The notes below the pieces were generated by a model. That model did no database searches, was not told where the DNA came from, and was given only the letters and a program-made list of their open reading frames with translations. The position numbers and the translations under genes were made by a program. Source: Leguminivora glycinivorella (lineage: Eukaryota; Arthropoda; Insecta; Lepidoptera; Tortricidae). From it: a stretch of DNA of 64,000 nucleotides. The stretch spans positions 21,896,695 to 21,960,694 of the forward strand of contig NC_062982.1 in the NCBI RefSeq assembly GCF_023078275.1, given 5' to 3'. Positions 10,956 through 23,100 of this stretch are shown piece after piece. Numbering within the stretch: the stretch's first letter is position 1; every line of letters starts with the position of its first letter.

Positions 10956-12454
10956 GTGAGTGTTAGTTTGTAAGGAAAACGTGTAATAAGCTTGTTCACA
11001 GACACGAGGTCTAGCTGCCGCCATCGGAAGATTCAAAGGATGAAGAAAACCAACGGCTGTGTCGGGCGAGACATTGCATGCGGCATGTCGTGGCAAGCTG
11101 AGCGTTGGCGCGAAAGACAGCATCATGCCGCCATGAGGTTTCAAAAGAGCTACGTTTCACAGATTCCGGGGTTACTGTGAGTGTTCAGATTCCTTATCTA
11201 TTTCCTTTACAGCAAACCATCTGTAAGATCTGGGTCACTGTTGAATAGTAGTCTGCAGCCATGTCGGTTGAAATGTAAGTTACATAGTTAACTATGGGCG
11301 CAAATATCTTCGTGCTACCTATTATCTTCGTGAGGAATTCCAAAGACAGCGTGGCTATCGAGGCAGCTTCCACAACGACTACTTATCATTAGCGTCATGA
11401 TTACTGTGAGTATTCAGTATTCTTAAACCTGAAGGCATGCTGACCGAGACACGTCATATAGTCCTAACATGGGCGTGAGTATCTAATTGCTATCGCCTTG
11501 TGAGGGAGACTAGGACAGAGCTTGTGTCAAAGATGGACGGCACATGGTTGGGGCTTCTACATTCACGTGGGCGAGTGGAGCCACGTAAGTCTACCTATCA
11601 CGAGGTGGACGCGATATTGGATAACACTGGCATGGTATGTTAATTTAAATATTTAGTTGTTGGATGTTATTCAACTTTGTGCATACCCATAGGTTATAGT
11701 GACCGCGTACTTATTAGTAAGATCGTATATCGTTCGTATGGTTTCATAGAATTCGTAGTAGCATAAACAAAACATAATGGGCGTAGTATAAACGGAACGT
11801 AATATTTGTCTTGAATGAATGGCGGGTAGTTCCATAGGTCACGTTAGCTTATACCTTGTATTTTGCAATAAATTAAATCTTGTTGATTGTTTTAGTTTGC
11901 CAGCTATGCTATAACGTTCGAAGTGAATATTCTCAGTTTAGTTTGATTTTTTAACAGTGTAACGGATATTTGTTTGTGTTTTGACGATTTATAAATAATA
12001 TACGTGGGTCGGAGTTCGGGAACGATTATGAAGAGTGAACGTATTATTGGGTTAGTGCGTACAATCGGAGTTGAAAGTAAGTCTCAAAGTCATCATTATC
12101 CTCCTTGCGTTATCTCGGCATTTGCCACGGCTCATGGGAGCTTGGGGTCCGCTTTGACAACTAATCCCAAGATTTGGCGTAGTCACTAGTTTCACGGAAG
12201 TAAGTTTCAACGTCATCATTATCCTCCTTGCGTTATCTCGGCATTTGCCACGGCTCATGGGAGCTTGGGGTCCGCTTTGACAACTAATCCCAAGAGTTGG
12301 CGTAGGCACCAGTTTCACGGAAGTAAGTTTCAACGTCATCATTATCCTCCTTGCGTTATCTCGGCATTTGCCACGGCTCATGGGAGCTTGGGGTCCGCTT
12401 TGACAACTAATCCCAAGATTTGTCGTAGGCACTAATAGTTTCACGGAAGTAAGT
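10956..12454 (+). promoter_or_regulatory. Cluster of ten GTRAGT (5' splice-site-like) hexamers
   Basis: GTGAGT or GTAAGT occurs at 10956, 11177, 11275, 11406, 11475, 11585, 12077, 12200, 12323 and 12449. By chance under equal base frequencies about 0.7 would be expected in 1.5 kb. Several share the wider context YTGTGAGTRTT. Four of the ten come from the 123-bp repeat edges. Whether they act as splice donors is unknown. The same array recurs in the right LTR at +9,676. Confidence 0.4.
12073..12454 (-). repeat. Three ~123-bp tandem units derived from a SINE body
   Basis: Each unit contains CCTCCTTGCGTTATCTCGGC and GACAACTAATCCCAAG, closely matching the SINE body at about 31412-31500. Periods are 124, 123 and 126 bp. 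Each junction carries ACGGAAGTAAGT. So a fragment of a dispersed SINE was captured by the LTR and amplified in tandem. The minus frame 12052-12525 that repeats a 41-residue peptide is a by-product. Confidence 0.8.
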
Positions 12455-12711
12455 CTCAAAGTATGTATGTTTATAGTAGTCTGTCCCTTATACGCGTAGA
12501 AGCTGTAGGGGAATAGTAATATCATAAAAACCGGTCATGTATTTGCAACCTTTTTAATATTACTAGCGATATGATTACCCGCGTGATTTTGTAATATTTA
12601 CCAGGGTTTGTAGAAGTAAATTGCAATCATGTGTGTGTTATATTTGGTAATATGTTGTAGAGTAGGTGTCTATATAGTTACGTGTACAGATACGGTAGAA
12701 GTAGATAGTTC

Positions 12712-12719
12712 TATAAATA
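12712..12719 (+). promoter_or_regulatory. Candidate TATA box in the left LTR
   Basis: TATAAATA is followed by GCGGCAG in a locally less AT-rich context, a reasonable pol II core promoter for LTR-driven transcription. TATA-like strings are common in AT-rich DNA, so support is weak. The right-LTR equivalent is 22388-22395. Confidence 0.25.
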
Positions 12720-12972
12720 GCGGCAGTGTGCTTGCAGCCTTCTGGTGCTACTAGTGATTTGTTTATCTGCGTGATTTTTATAATGGGTACGACATAATTA
12801 TTACATTCAATTTGATTATAGAACTGAGTAGTGTATGTATGGTTTTCGGTGGTTTACTTAAATTGTAGATGTAATAGTACCTATAGGATTTGAAATAAAC
12901 GGACGTTGTAGGTAATTGCAATCCTTTATTTACTATATTATTTAAATTGTTTATTTCTCAAATTCTCGGTCC

Positions 12973-13287
12973 ATGGGCGAGGAGAATCGACGAGCACATC
13001 TGTCAGCGGATTACAAGTTCTCCATTCTACCAGTGTATCGAGAGGCCTTGAGGACCCTTCTACATGGACATGCGAGTCTACATGGATGTTCCTGGGTGCT
13101 CCAGCCTGCGTCACGTTATCGTCCTCTTGGGCCGCCTACAAAATACATCAGGCCAAGGTGCTCCCCGTCGGCATCTAGCCAAGGCGCCGTGACTAGGACG
13201 TGTAAATGCAAAATGGAGTATTACCGAAGACAATACAAACGGTGCGTTGGTTCTGAATTGATATTTCTCTTAATCATGATTGATTGA
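12973..13287 (+). other. GC-richer open frame of 104 codons in the left LTR, unrecognised
   Basis: A frame beginning MGEENRRAHLSADYKF ends at 13287. It is rich in Arg, Ser and Pro with several Cys residues, and the first ~270 bases are clearly less AT-rich than the LTR average. No domain is recognised. The right LTR carries the same frame at 22672-22986, as LTR duplication predicts. It could be a relic exon or captured sequence. Confidence 0.3.
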
Positions 13288-13619
13288 TTTCATATTTTGT
13301 GTAAAATTTGACATACTCCCCTAGGTCGTCATACTGAGCATAATCTAAGCCTGGATCGTGCTGTAAACGGTAATTTATTATTTATTTAATTAAGAGAAGT
13401 AATTTAATATTGATGTCCCATTTATGGTATGATTATAATTTATAATTAAATATCGAAATGATGATCACTCTAGGGTGTAAAGGTAATGCCCATATTCTTA
13501 ACCATCTTATTACATTGTGCAGTATTTATAGGTTTCACGTTTTATTTTAATCGGCACTATCAAACTATTAAACCAATAAAATAAAACAAACAAATAAATG
13601 TTATGGTACACGTTTACAG

Positions 13620-13765
13620 ATTGACTAGTCCCAGTAAGCTGAAGGATTGCCTTGGGGGTACTCAAGACAATAATATATAATAATATATATATAAATACTT
13701 ACATACATAGGAAATATCCCTGACTCAAGAACAAATATTTAGATATGTTATAAACATAATTATAT
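13620..13765 (-). mobile_element. SINE-tail remnant in the left LTR
   Basis: On the minus strand this reads as the tail of the SINE at 4945-5200: TTTGTTCTTGAGTCAGGGA, then an AT-rich run, then an altered version of the final block ending AGTCAATCTGTAAA. It is an old insertion now carried inside both LTRs (right copy about 23322-23467). Confidence 0.55.
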
Positions 13766-13769
13766 TTCT

Positions 13770-13981
13770 ATTTCCGGTTCACGAGCGGTTGCGGGTGCGA
13801 GCCTGATGCCATCGGCGACATGCAGAATTTACTACGGCGCTACAACGGGCCTCCTCTGCCACGAGCCACGACGGGCGTCAGACGTAGGCTCCTTTACGAC
13901 GAGCTACGTGCGAGTCACTCCGTCTTCATCGTCATGAACCGTGAGATCTTCGGACAGCGGCCGTCAACCCTGACGCTATAG
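13770..13981 (+). other. GC-richer ~70-codon open stretch in the left LTR, unrecognised
   Basis: An open stretch from the TTCCGGTTCACG block to a TAG at about 13981 encodes residues including NREIFGQRPSTLTL. There is no ATG near its start and a stop just upstream. It may be an exon-like relic. The right LTR equivalent is about 23472-23683, with one A/G difference (13827 versus 23529). Confidence 0.25.
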
Positions 13982-15711
13982 TCTATGCGGCGACCTAGAT
14001 GATTTACTTACTTGCGTAGAATGTAACTATACCGCGTGTTCCGAGATTTTAGGCGGGGTAGTTTTGACGTTAGGTACGTTTTATTTACTTAGATGATTAG
14101 ATTGATTGCGGCATATTTGTTTAAGATTAAGACACGTGTTAAACATATTTGTATATTTCCATTATTGCGGTTCAGCCACACACGTATTTATTAATGATAA
14201 TTATTGATTTACATGTCTAGTCATTGACTGTGAAAGTAGACGTTTCTCATGACAAATGAAGTTATTCCTGACTCTATTATTGATATTGCGAGACCCTTTG
14301 ATTATCTGGTAAAGCCATCTGTTTGATAATTAATAATATTTGACACCTACTTAATGATCATGATAACGTATTCATTTTAGATGTAAGATGTTAGGTACCA
14401 TATAGTTATGTAGGCGTTTATCCAATATATTTAGTATCCAAGTTCTAATATAGCAATTCACATTTATTTCACTATAAGAACAATATTCAAATACACACGA
14501 GTACATACATAGCTTCAAGCTATCCATATATCTATATTTCGCACACGTTAATTCAGCTTTGGCTGGTTGCGAATCATGAATCATTTGCAGTGCATTACAA
14601 TGACATTGCTAAGGTGTAATGTTATATTTATTATTAACGCATCATTCATTAAACAGATTGGCATAGATATTTATGGTCTTACGTAAAATTCAATTTCGAG
14701 TCAGCATGATTCGCAAACAGCTATTATGCTATGAAATTCAGGAGTCATGAAATGCTATTGTGGGTGTGATATTCGATCATTCGAATTTTATACGTACCCA
14801 ATTCACGTGTCATATTGAATCGTCATTTGACTGAGACTATATTTAATACATATTTAATATAATTTTAGTACGCCCGATACGTCCATTCGAAAAGTATATT
14901 ATATTTATTTACTAACTAATTTGTAGTTGTTGAAACCGGTCACAGTGGCTTTATTAAACACGTGGCTGTTTTAACAATGAGGTATTTTAGTCGTTATTGG
15001 AATTGTCCTTAAGTTGATTTATTCCAGCAATGATAAGGTTTTGAGATTACCCATATTTAATTATTTGAATGTCGCTAAGCAACGGTTTTCATCCACGTTG
15101 ATGGAATACGTCATGTGTTTTATTATAGGGCCCGTCCTAGATGTCTAATAAATGGTCAAACCTTTGGTCTGTCCTCACAGGTATATCCTGTGTATGTGTG
15201 TGTTATTAGGGGTGTCAAGTACATTGTTTGTGTAAATTTAATATTCATACAAAACGTATACATGGCGCTCCCCTCTAGGGACCTGTTCCCGCTGAGGGAC
15301 ATGCTACGAGTGTCAGTATTGCTGCTCATCGGGATGTGGCGAGATCCGTATTAATGACGGCTATGTCTTTCCAGATCCTTCTGAGACGTTTATTGTCCTC
15401 ACAGGACGAGAAGTTTGGGTATTTCATTTGCTGGTATAAACTAGCTTGTATTGGAGTCAATGTAATACTCAAATGATTGGTGGTCTGTTTATCTTAAATT
15501 TTATTAGACAACTAAACGACATTGAGGATTGCTTCGGTATGACTCGGTGTTGGGGACAACCAACCGTGTTTTATTTAGTATGATTCAATATGGATTTAAA
15601 CCGTATTTTACACACTTAGCTTTTCTTATTTTAATGGGTAAAGGTAACAGATTCTTATTAAACTGGCATAATTTAATAAACAGTTATATTGCGCGATGTT
15701 ACAGTTGATAA

Positions 15712-16725
15712 CATAATGAAATGGCTGATCTCATGATATCAAGGGCAACGCTTATATTATTGTCTTGTTTATGATCGTTCATGGGTGCTCATGTCACATA
15801 CTTATTTACTTATTTGGTCCCAGTTTCAGTACTCGATAGTCTGAACCTTGCGTGAAATATTCCATGTAGGCGACGGGTCTACGGTATTGCAGACGGTGCG
15901 GGTCCAAGTGACTATAATACCATACGTATGGATACTTTCACGTAGGGACTTGCGGCTCCGACATATTAACAGCACCCATAGTAACGATATATGCATGATA
16001 ATTTTATGAGATCTCAAGGTTTGCTTAAAGTTGACTGCAACCAGCTATTTTATATAACGATATAAGTTTATTTTAATATAGTCGTGATAAGCCAGATTTA
16101 TCCATCGATTTTATGGATTTTATGACATATTTGTGTTATTGATACTTCAATCAAAATAAACACTAATCTATTTTATATATTAGCTGAAGAATATTTCAGT
16201 GCAATATATTTTAGAAGTATATAAATCTGAGTCCATCTGGTTTTAATTAAGTTATACTTTCATTCGCGTAATGTCTCAATGATACCATAATGAAATGGCT
16301 GATCTCATGATATCAAGGGCAACGCTTATATCATTGTCTTGTTTATGAACGTTCATGGGCACTCATGTCATATATCATACTTTTATGTCCCGGTTTCAGT
16401 ACTCGATAGTCTGAACCTTGCGTGAAGTATTCCATGTAGGCGACGGGTCTACGGTATTGCAGACGGTGCGAGTCCGAGTGACTATAATACCATGCGTATG
16501 GATACGTTCACGCTAGGGACTTGCAGCTAGACATATTCGTAATGCCCATGAACGACTTATGCATGATAATTTTATGAGATTTCAAAGCTTGCCTTAACGT
16601 TGACTGCAACCAGCTATTTTATTTTAAGATATAAATGTTCGTTGGCCTAATCGTGATGAGCCAGATTTATTCGTCAATTTTATCGACATTATAACATACT
16701 TATATGTTATTCAACTTCAAACTCA
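15712..16725. repeat. Internal imperfect direct duplication (~440 bp) within the left LTR
   Basis: About 15712-16155 and 16286-16725 are homologous at an offset of about 574 bp. Both begin CATAATGAAATGGCTGATCT and include CATGTAGGCGACGGGTCTAC. The duplication is older than the insertion because both LTRs carry it (25414-25857 and 25988-26427 in the right copy). Confidence 0.85.
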
Positions 16726-17509
16726 ACAACGCTAACATATTTTATGTATTATCTGCGTAATTTCACCTACTTTAATTTATTTATTTCCCAATTTGTCTTC
16801 CCAGGTTAATTATTTAATATCTTTATGGTCTTCTTATCATAATATCTCCCACAATAGCATTTTATAGGATCTAAGTTTCGTTGATTATGCCATACAGTTA
16901 GGAGTATTGAATTATATTTTGTTTGTAATTAATAGTTAATTAAATCACCTTTAAGATACGTATTATGCTTGTTAGAACATATCATTGTCTATATCGCTAA
17001 CATGTCTCACACCTCAGGAACTTGGTTACTAGTTTCCATAACGTTAGTCCATATTACCTTAGATGATTTTGCCATATATTGTTTGTGTATTTTAATATGC
17101 TTTACTTCTTTATCCATAACATATTTTATTATGCTTGTGTACAGGTTAAACTTGGGCAGTCAGGTTTTTGTTTCCGTCTACTTTTCCTGACGTAGGGACT
17201 TGGCTCTAGTAATGAAGGCGGTGTATTCAAATAGGTCCTAATCAGACCTAATTGAATACAGAGTTATAGTAATTATTTCTGACAAAATATAAATGATTAT
17301 AGATACAATAAATCGAAATGTTTTAGTATCCAATCTTTTGTTTATTTTATACTCCATCCTCGTAGCTTACACCCTCGTAGCTTACATATCTAATTAATAT
17401 AATTTTAACTTTGAATTAATGGTAAGTATTAAAGCTTGAGTAGAGTCAATAATTTTATTGAAGTAGCTTTCTATTAGTTCTTTGAGCTTACCCTGGGTAA
17501 GACGTTACA

Positions 17510-20104
17510 ATATGGTTTAGGCCGTGTCCAGGATTATACATTATTATTATTATTTTGTTTTCGTGCCTTTCATTAGGCACAATTTGATGTTCGTGCAATG
17601 GTCTGAGGTCTAAAGTGAGATATGTTATGTGGTTGTACTGTGTTCTAACAAGCATTTTCTTTTCAGATCTTATATCCTAATATTAATTTGGGATGAATAC
17701 TGTCTTCCGTTTTGATATGTTTTGCACTGAATTTAATGTTTCCTTTTTCACAGATGGATGTTCTTCCAAGTTATTTTATAATGATATGTGTTTATTTCAG
17801 AATTCTGTTTTCCGTTGATTTGCAGCATCATTTTATTGGTTAATTTATCATTAAATTATTATAGAACTGGAAAAGTCGGTAGTGGAAATAAAAGGAAAGA
17901 ATAACTTTTGTAACGGTTGCTTATTAGAATTCTATAAATTTTACATTTCTTTTTCAACGAGTTTTGCCTATTTACCTTAATCGTAGGATAATTATATTAG
18001 TAGATTCCTAAATTCTTTCTTTTTTGCTCAATTCAAAGTATATCTTTAATCGACGAAAAAAAAAATATTTTAATTTTATCAGTAGAATCTCCAAATAATT
18101 TGCTTTTGCTTAGTTAGTTAAAAAAAAAAAAATAAAAAAAAAAAAAAAACTTTGTATTAGTATTAGTAGCGTCAATTACTGAATCTGCTATTATATTTTT
18201 ATTGTGTGTGATAATACGATTTTATTACTTTCAGCGATAATGGTTTTGTTGGTAAGTTCTTATGTGTGTTATCTTGAATGTGTAAAATGATATATTTCTT
18301 TCATTTAATTGATTATTCTGTACATAGTTTCCAACGCATTTCATTTATTGATTAATTTAAATTAATTGTTAAAATTAGTTCATGCCTCTACTCCCTTTAT
18401 CGAGATTTTTAGAACAAGATATTTAACTAGTTTCTTCTAGACGGTTTATTTAAATTCATATGGGAACTTTTGTCTTTTCTATTCATATTTTGATTAGATT
18501 TTAGTCTCATTTTAAATTAAGTCAGAATTCCAAGTGTCTTCTACACGATGTCTTTTACATTCAGGGGTTCAGCATACATGTGTTTTCAAACTTATCGTGT
18601 ATTTATTATTATTTTGAAAAAAAAAAAGGAGATATCTTGAGCTTCATGTTATTAATTTAAAGTCCGTATCGTGGGTTAGTTGTTATTGAATCTTAACGTG
18701 TCTACTTCTTTCTAGGTTGTTAAATTAATTCATAATATAAACTGAATAAACTTGAACGTATATTTCATATTTGTCCCACTTTCTAGGATATTTCTGTAGG
18801 TATTTATATTATTTTGCTCCATTTTTTTTTATTTTTGAGTTTAGCCCATTACAAGTTAAACTAAGAAACAAATCACTTTTTATTAATGATTTTATATTAT
18901 GTATTTCATTCACGTTGCACTGCTCACTCCGCGAGCCTCTTTTAATTAGTTTTATATTTAACTGTCTATCATTATTAATTCTATATTATCTAACTGTCAT
19001 TTTAATTCAATATTCTTCGGGTTCTTCATCTACGTCGGAACATTTAATAGTTGTTTTACCTTATCATGTTTGTCATAGTCTAAAATTTACTATTTAATAC
19101 TAATAATGCATATATATAGACTTCTTCTTGCATTCTACATAGTTTATATCAGGACATACATCTATTTTCATTGTTAATTTTGTTGTAAGTGGGGTTGTTG
19201 GTTAAATTTAGCAATTTTATTTTGGATTGGATTTTGTTGATAGAGGTAAAACAGTACTTAAGAGTCGTTAGGGATAAGTCTTTTGTATCTATGCTTATAA
19301 AAAATAAAATAAAAAGTAAATTAAATTAAATCCATTACATAATATCATCAACTTAAATTCATTTCTTTCGTAAAATACGATGTTGATTCTTACTTCCAGC
19401 ATTTCCAATTTAAAATGGATTATATAGTATAGGTTGATCTATATTAATTACCAAATTATGTTCATCGTCGTACATTTTAGTTTTGTAAAATATAACAATT
19501 AGTTTCCATTTGTTCCAAATTTTAATTCTTTATTTTGCTTTGCGTTTAAAATTCTGTGTATTTTAGGTTAATTATATTCCCTTCACCAATTTTAGTTCTT
19601 AATAATATTTTGTAATTGGGTTTTTCTCTACGTTATTAATAACTAATAGTCAGAATAGAGCAACATAGCGGAATCACGGTTAATTCGATTTCCTGTATAG
19701 TCCGGCTCCAGCAACTTGTTTGTTTTCATATAATTGTCCTCAATTAATACGTCTCGCGTCCCATTTAAAACATCATTTAAAACTTATTGATACTTAAACA
19801 AACAGAGTAGGTTTCATCAGACTCTAATTTATAATTAATATTTTGAAGTGATCATGTGATTTAGTGTGTTCGGTTTTAGTAATAGTTCTGTTAATTATAC
19901 AGCTGTTAATTTCAATAAAACAAATTAAAGTGGGTTGAGCTTTCGTTACTTTACTAAATCTGTTTTAAAGGTCTCTAGCATATATTTCTTCTATCAGGTC
20001 ACATTATGTAGCTCGTTGCTATCTAGATATTACTTGCGATGTCAGTTGTTATATAAAGTTAGTATTATTACTCCGGTAAACTTCGTAAATATACTAAGGG
20101 CGAT
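17510..20104. mobile_element. Internal domain of the giant-LTR element, non-coding and T-rich
   Basis: The 2,595 bp between the LTRs are strongly AT-rich, with T favoured on the plus strand and an A-rich run near 18120-18150. The longest open frame is about 108 codons (18771-19097), hydrophobic and AT-driven, with no retroviral motif. Just after the left LTR there is ATATGGTTTAGGCCGTG. A TGG at 17513-17515 is where a primer-binding site would start, but the rest matches no tRNA 3' end I know. Before the right LTR the sequence ACTAAGGGCGAT offers only a poor polypurine tract. Confidence 0.8.
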
Positions 20105-23100
20105 TGTAACAGACCGACATCTACAGTCAATTATTTAACGTTTTAATTCAGTTAGATAATTTAACTTTTCAATATTGAATTTCGCGCGTTATCTTGGGAT
20201 TGTAGACGTGACGCTCAATTGAACGCCATCTATGAATGGTGTAGGGAACTATTAGGTCGATTCGTTTTGATTCATTGATTGCTACCCTGCGGACTTAACG
20301 TAAACATTTAAAATAAATTATTTAATCTAATCTTTGTTCAACAAAATAATTAATGATCTTCTATTTTACTGACTTTCTTATTAAAGTAATGCCGGGAGAT
20401 CGATTCAATTGCGCGGGAATCTATAACCACCAATCTTATGTTAACATTGAAGATATTGACCAATCAGGACACGGTATTTTGATAAGTCCTATGAGGGATT
20501 GGTGAAAACAAGAGGGGGAAGCGGATGTAAGACCGAGTGAGGGACCGTTAAGAGAGAAGGCATAAAACAAAGGGAAAGGAGATTTTAGGGGCTTTTTCCG
20601 TCGGCAGAGCGTCGAGACAGTAGGGAATTCTGTGAGTGTTAGTTTGTAAGGAAAACGTGTAATAAGCTTGTTCACAGACACGAGGTCTAGCTGCCGCCAT
20701 CGGAAGATTCAAAGGATGAAGAAAACCAACGGCTGTGTCGGGCGAGACATTGCATGCGGCATGTCGTGGCAAGCTGAGCGTTGGCGCGAAAGACAGCATC
20801 ATGCCGCCATGAGGTTTCAAAAGAGCTACGTTTCACAGATTCCGGGGTTACTGTGAGTGTTCAGATTCCTTATCTATTTCCTTTACAGCAAACCATCTGT
20901 AAGATCTGGGTCACTGTTGAATAGTAGTCTGCAGCCATGTCGGTTGAAATGTAAGTTACATAGTTAACTATGGGCGCAAATATCTTCGTGCTACCTATTA
21001 TCTTCGTGAGGAATTCCAAAGACAGCGTGGCTATCGAGGCAGCTTCCACAACGACTACTTATCATTAGCGTCATGATTACTGTGAGTATTCAGTATTCTT
21101 AAACCTGAAGGCATGCTGACCGAGACACGTCATATAGTCCTAACATGGGCGTGAGTATCTAATTGCTATCGCCTTGTGAGGGAGACTAGGACAGAGCTTG
21201 TGTCAAAGATGGACGGCACATGGTTGGGGCTTCTACATTCACGTGGGCGAGTGGAGCCACGTAAGTCTACCTATCACGAGGTGGACGCGATATTGGATAA
21301 CACTGGCATGGTATGTTAATTTAAATATTTAGTTGTTGGATGTTATTCAACTTTGTGCATACCCATAGGTTATAGTGACCGCGTACTTATTAGTAAGATC
21401 GTATATCGTTCGTATGGTTTCATAGAATTCGTAGTAGCATAAACAAAACATAATGGGCGTAGTATAAACGGAACGTAATATTTGTCTTGAATGAATGGCG
21501 GGTAGTTCCATAGGTCACGTTAGCTTATACCTTGTATTTTGCAATAAATTAAATCTTGTTGATTGTTTTAGTTTGCCAGCTATGCTATAACGTTCGAAGT
21601 GAATATTCTCAGTTTAGTTTGATTTTTTAACAGTGTAACGGATATTTGTTTGTGTTTTGACGATTTATAAATAATATACGTGGGTCGGAGTTCGGGAACG
21701 ATTATGAAGAGTGAACGTATTATTGGGTTAGTGCGTACAATCGGAGTTGAAAGTAAGTCTCAAAGTCATCATTATCCTCCTTGCGTTATCTCGGCATTTG
21801 CCACGGCTCATGGGAGCTTGGGGTCCGCTTTGACAACTAATCCCAAGATTTGGCGTAGTCACTAGTTTCACGGAAGTAAGTTTCAACGTCATCATTATCC
21901 TCCTTGCGTTATCTCGGCATTTGCCACGGCTCATGGGAGCTTGGGGTCCGCTTTGACAACTAATCCCAAGAGTTGGCGTAGGCACCAGTTTCACGGAAGT
22001 AAGTTTCAACGTCATCATTATCCTCCTTGCGTTATCTCGGCATTTGCCACGGCTCATGGGAGCTTGGGGTCCGCTTTGACAACTAATCCCAAGATTTGTC
22101 GTAGGCACTAATAGTTTCACGGAAGTAAGTCTCAAAGTATGTATGTTTATAGTAGTCTGTCCCTTATACGCGTAGAAGCTGTAGGGGAATAGTAATATCA
22201 TAAAAACCGGTCATGTATTTGCAACCTTTTTAATATTACTAGCGATATGATTACCCGCGTGATTTTGTAATATTTACCAGGGTTTGTAGAAGTAAATTGC
22301 AATCATGTGTGTGTTATATTTGGTAATATGTTGTAGAGTAGGTGTCTATATAGTTACGTGTACAGATACGGTAGAAGTAGATAGTTCTATAAATAGCGGC
22401 AGTGTGCTTGCAGCCTTCTGGTGCTACTAGTGATTTGTTTATCTGCGTGATTTTTATAATGGGTACGACATAATTATTACATTCAATTTGATTATAGAAC
22501 TGAGTAGTGTATGTATGGTTTTCGGTGGTTTACTTAAATTGTAGAGATGTAATAGTACCTATAGGATTTGTAAATAAATATTACCTATAAATGAAAAACG
22601 GACGTTGTAGGTAATTGCAATCCTTTATTTACTATATTATTTAAATTGTTTATTTCTCAAATTCTCGGTCCATGGGCGAGGAGAATCGACGAGCACATCT
22701 GTCAGCGGATTACAAGTTCTCCATTCTACCAGTGTATCGAGAGGCCTTGAGGACCCTTCTACATGGACATGCGAGTCTACATGGATGTTCCTGGGTGCTC
22801 CAGCCTGCGTCACGTTATCGTCCTCTTGGGCCGCCTACAAAATACATCAGGCCAAGGTGCTCCCCGTCGGCATCTAGCCAAGGCGCCGTGACTAGGACGT
22901 GTAAATGCAAAATGGAGTATTACCGAAGACAATACAAACGGTGCGTTGGTTCTGAATTGATATTTCTCTTAATCATGATTGATTGATTTCATATTTTGTG
23001 TAAAATTTGACATACTCCCCTAGGTCGTCATACTGAGCATAATCTAAGCCTGGATCGTGCTGTAAACGGTAATTTATTATTTATTTAATTAAGAGAAGTA

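Larger units (their letters stand above)
10429..17509. repeat. Left long terminal repeat, 7,081 bp
   Basis: It begins TGTAACAGACCGAC and ends GTAAGACGTTACA. It holds, in order, a GTRAGT-rich segment (10956-12454), three ~123-bp tandem units (about 12073-12450), a TATA-like box (12712), two GC-richer islands (12973-13287, 13770-13981), a SINE-tail remnant (13620-13765) and an internal ~440-bp duplication (15712/16286). Short frames are the same in both LTRs because the LTRs are copies, not because they are conserved genes. Confidence 0.85.

Noticed and set aside
12052..12525. Minus-strand 157-codon frame with a repeated peptide
   Set aside because: It is the translation of a tandemly amplified SINE fragment.
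10760..16969. Open frames repeated exactly between 10.7-17.2 kb and 20.4-26.9 kb (90, 157, 104, 79 codons and others) as conserved genes
   Set aside because: They are identical because they lie in near-identical LTRs. They are short, overlap on both strands and have no recognisable domains.
17510..17535. Primer-binding site at TGGTTTAGGCC
   Set aside because: Only TGG fits; the following bases match no tRNA 3' end I know, so it was not annotated as a PBS.
18771..19097. 108-codon hydrophobic frame as an envelope-like gene of the LTR element
   Set aside because: It begins at a TTG, lies in extremely T-rich DNA that yields Phe/Leu/Ile by composition, and has no signal or cleavage motifs that I could recognise.
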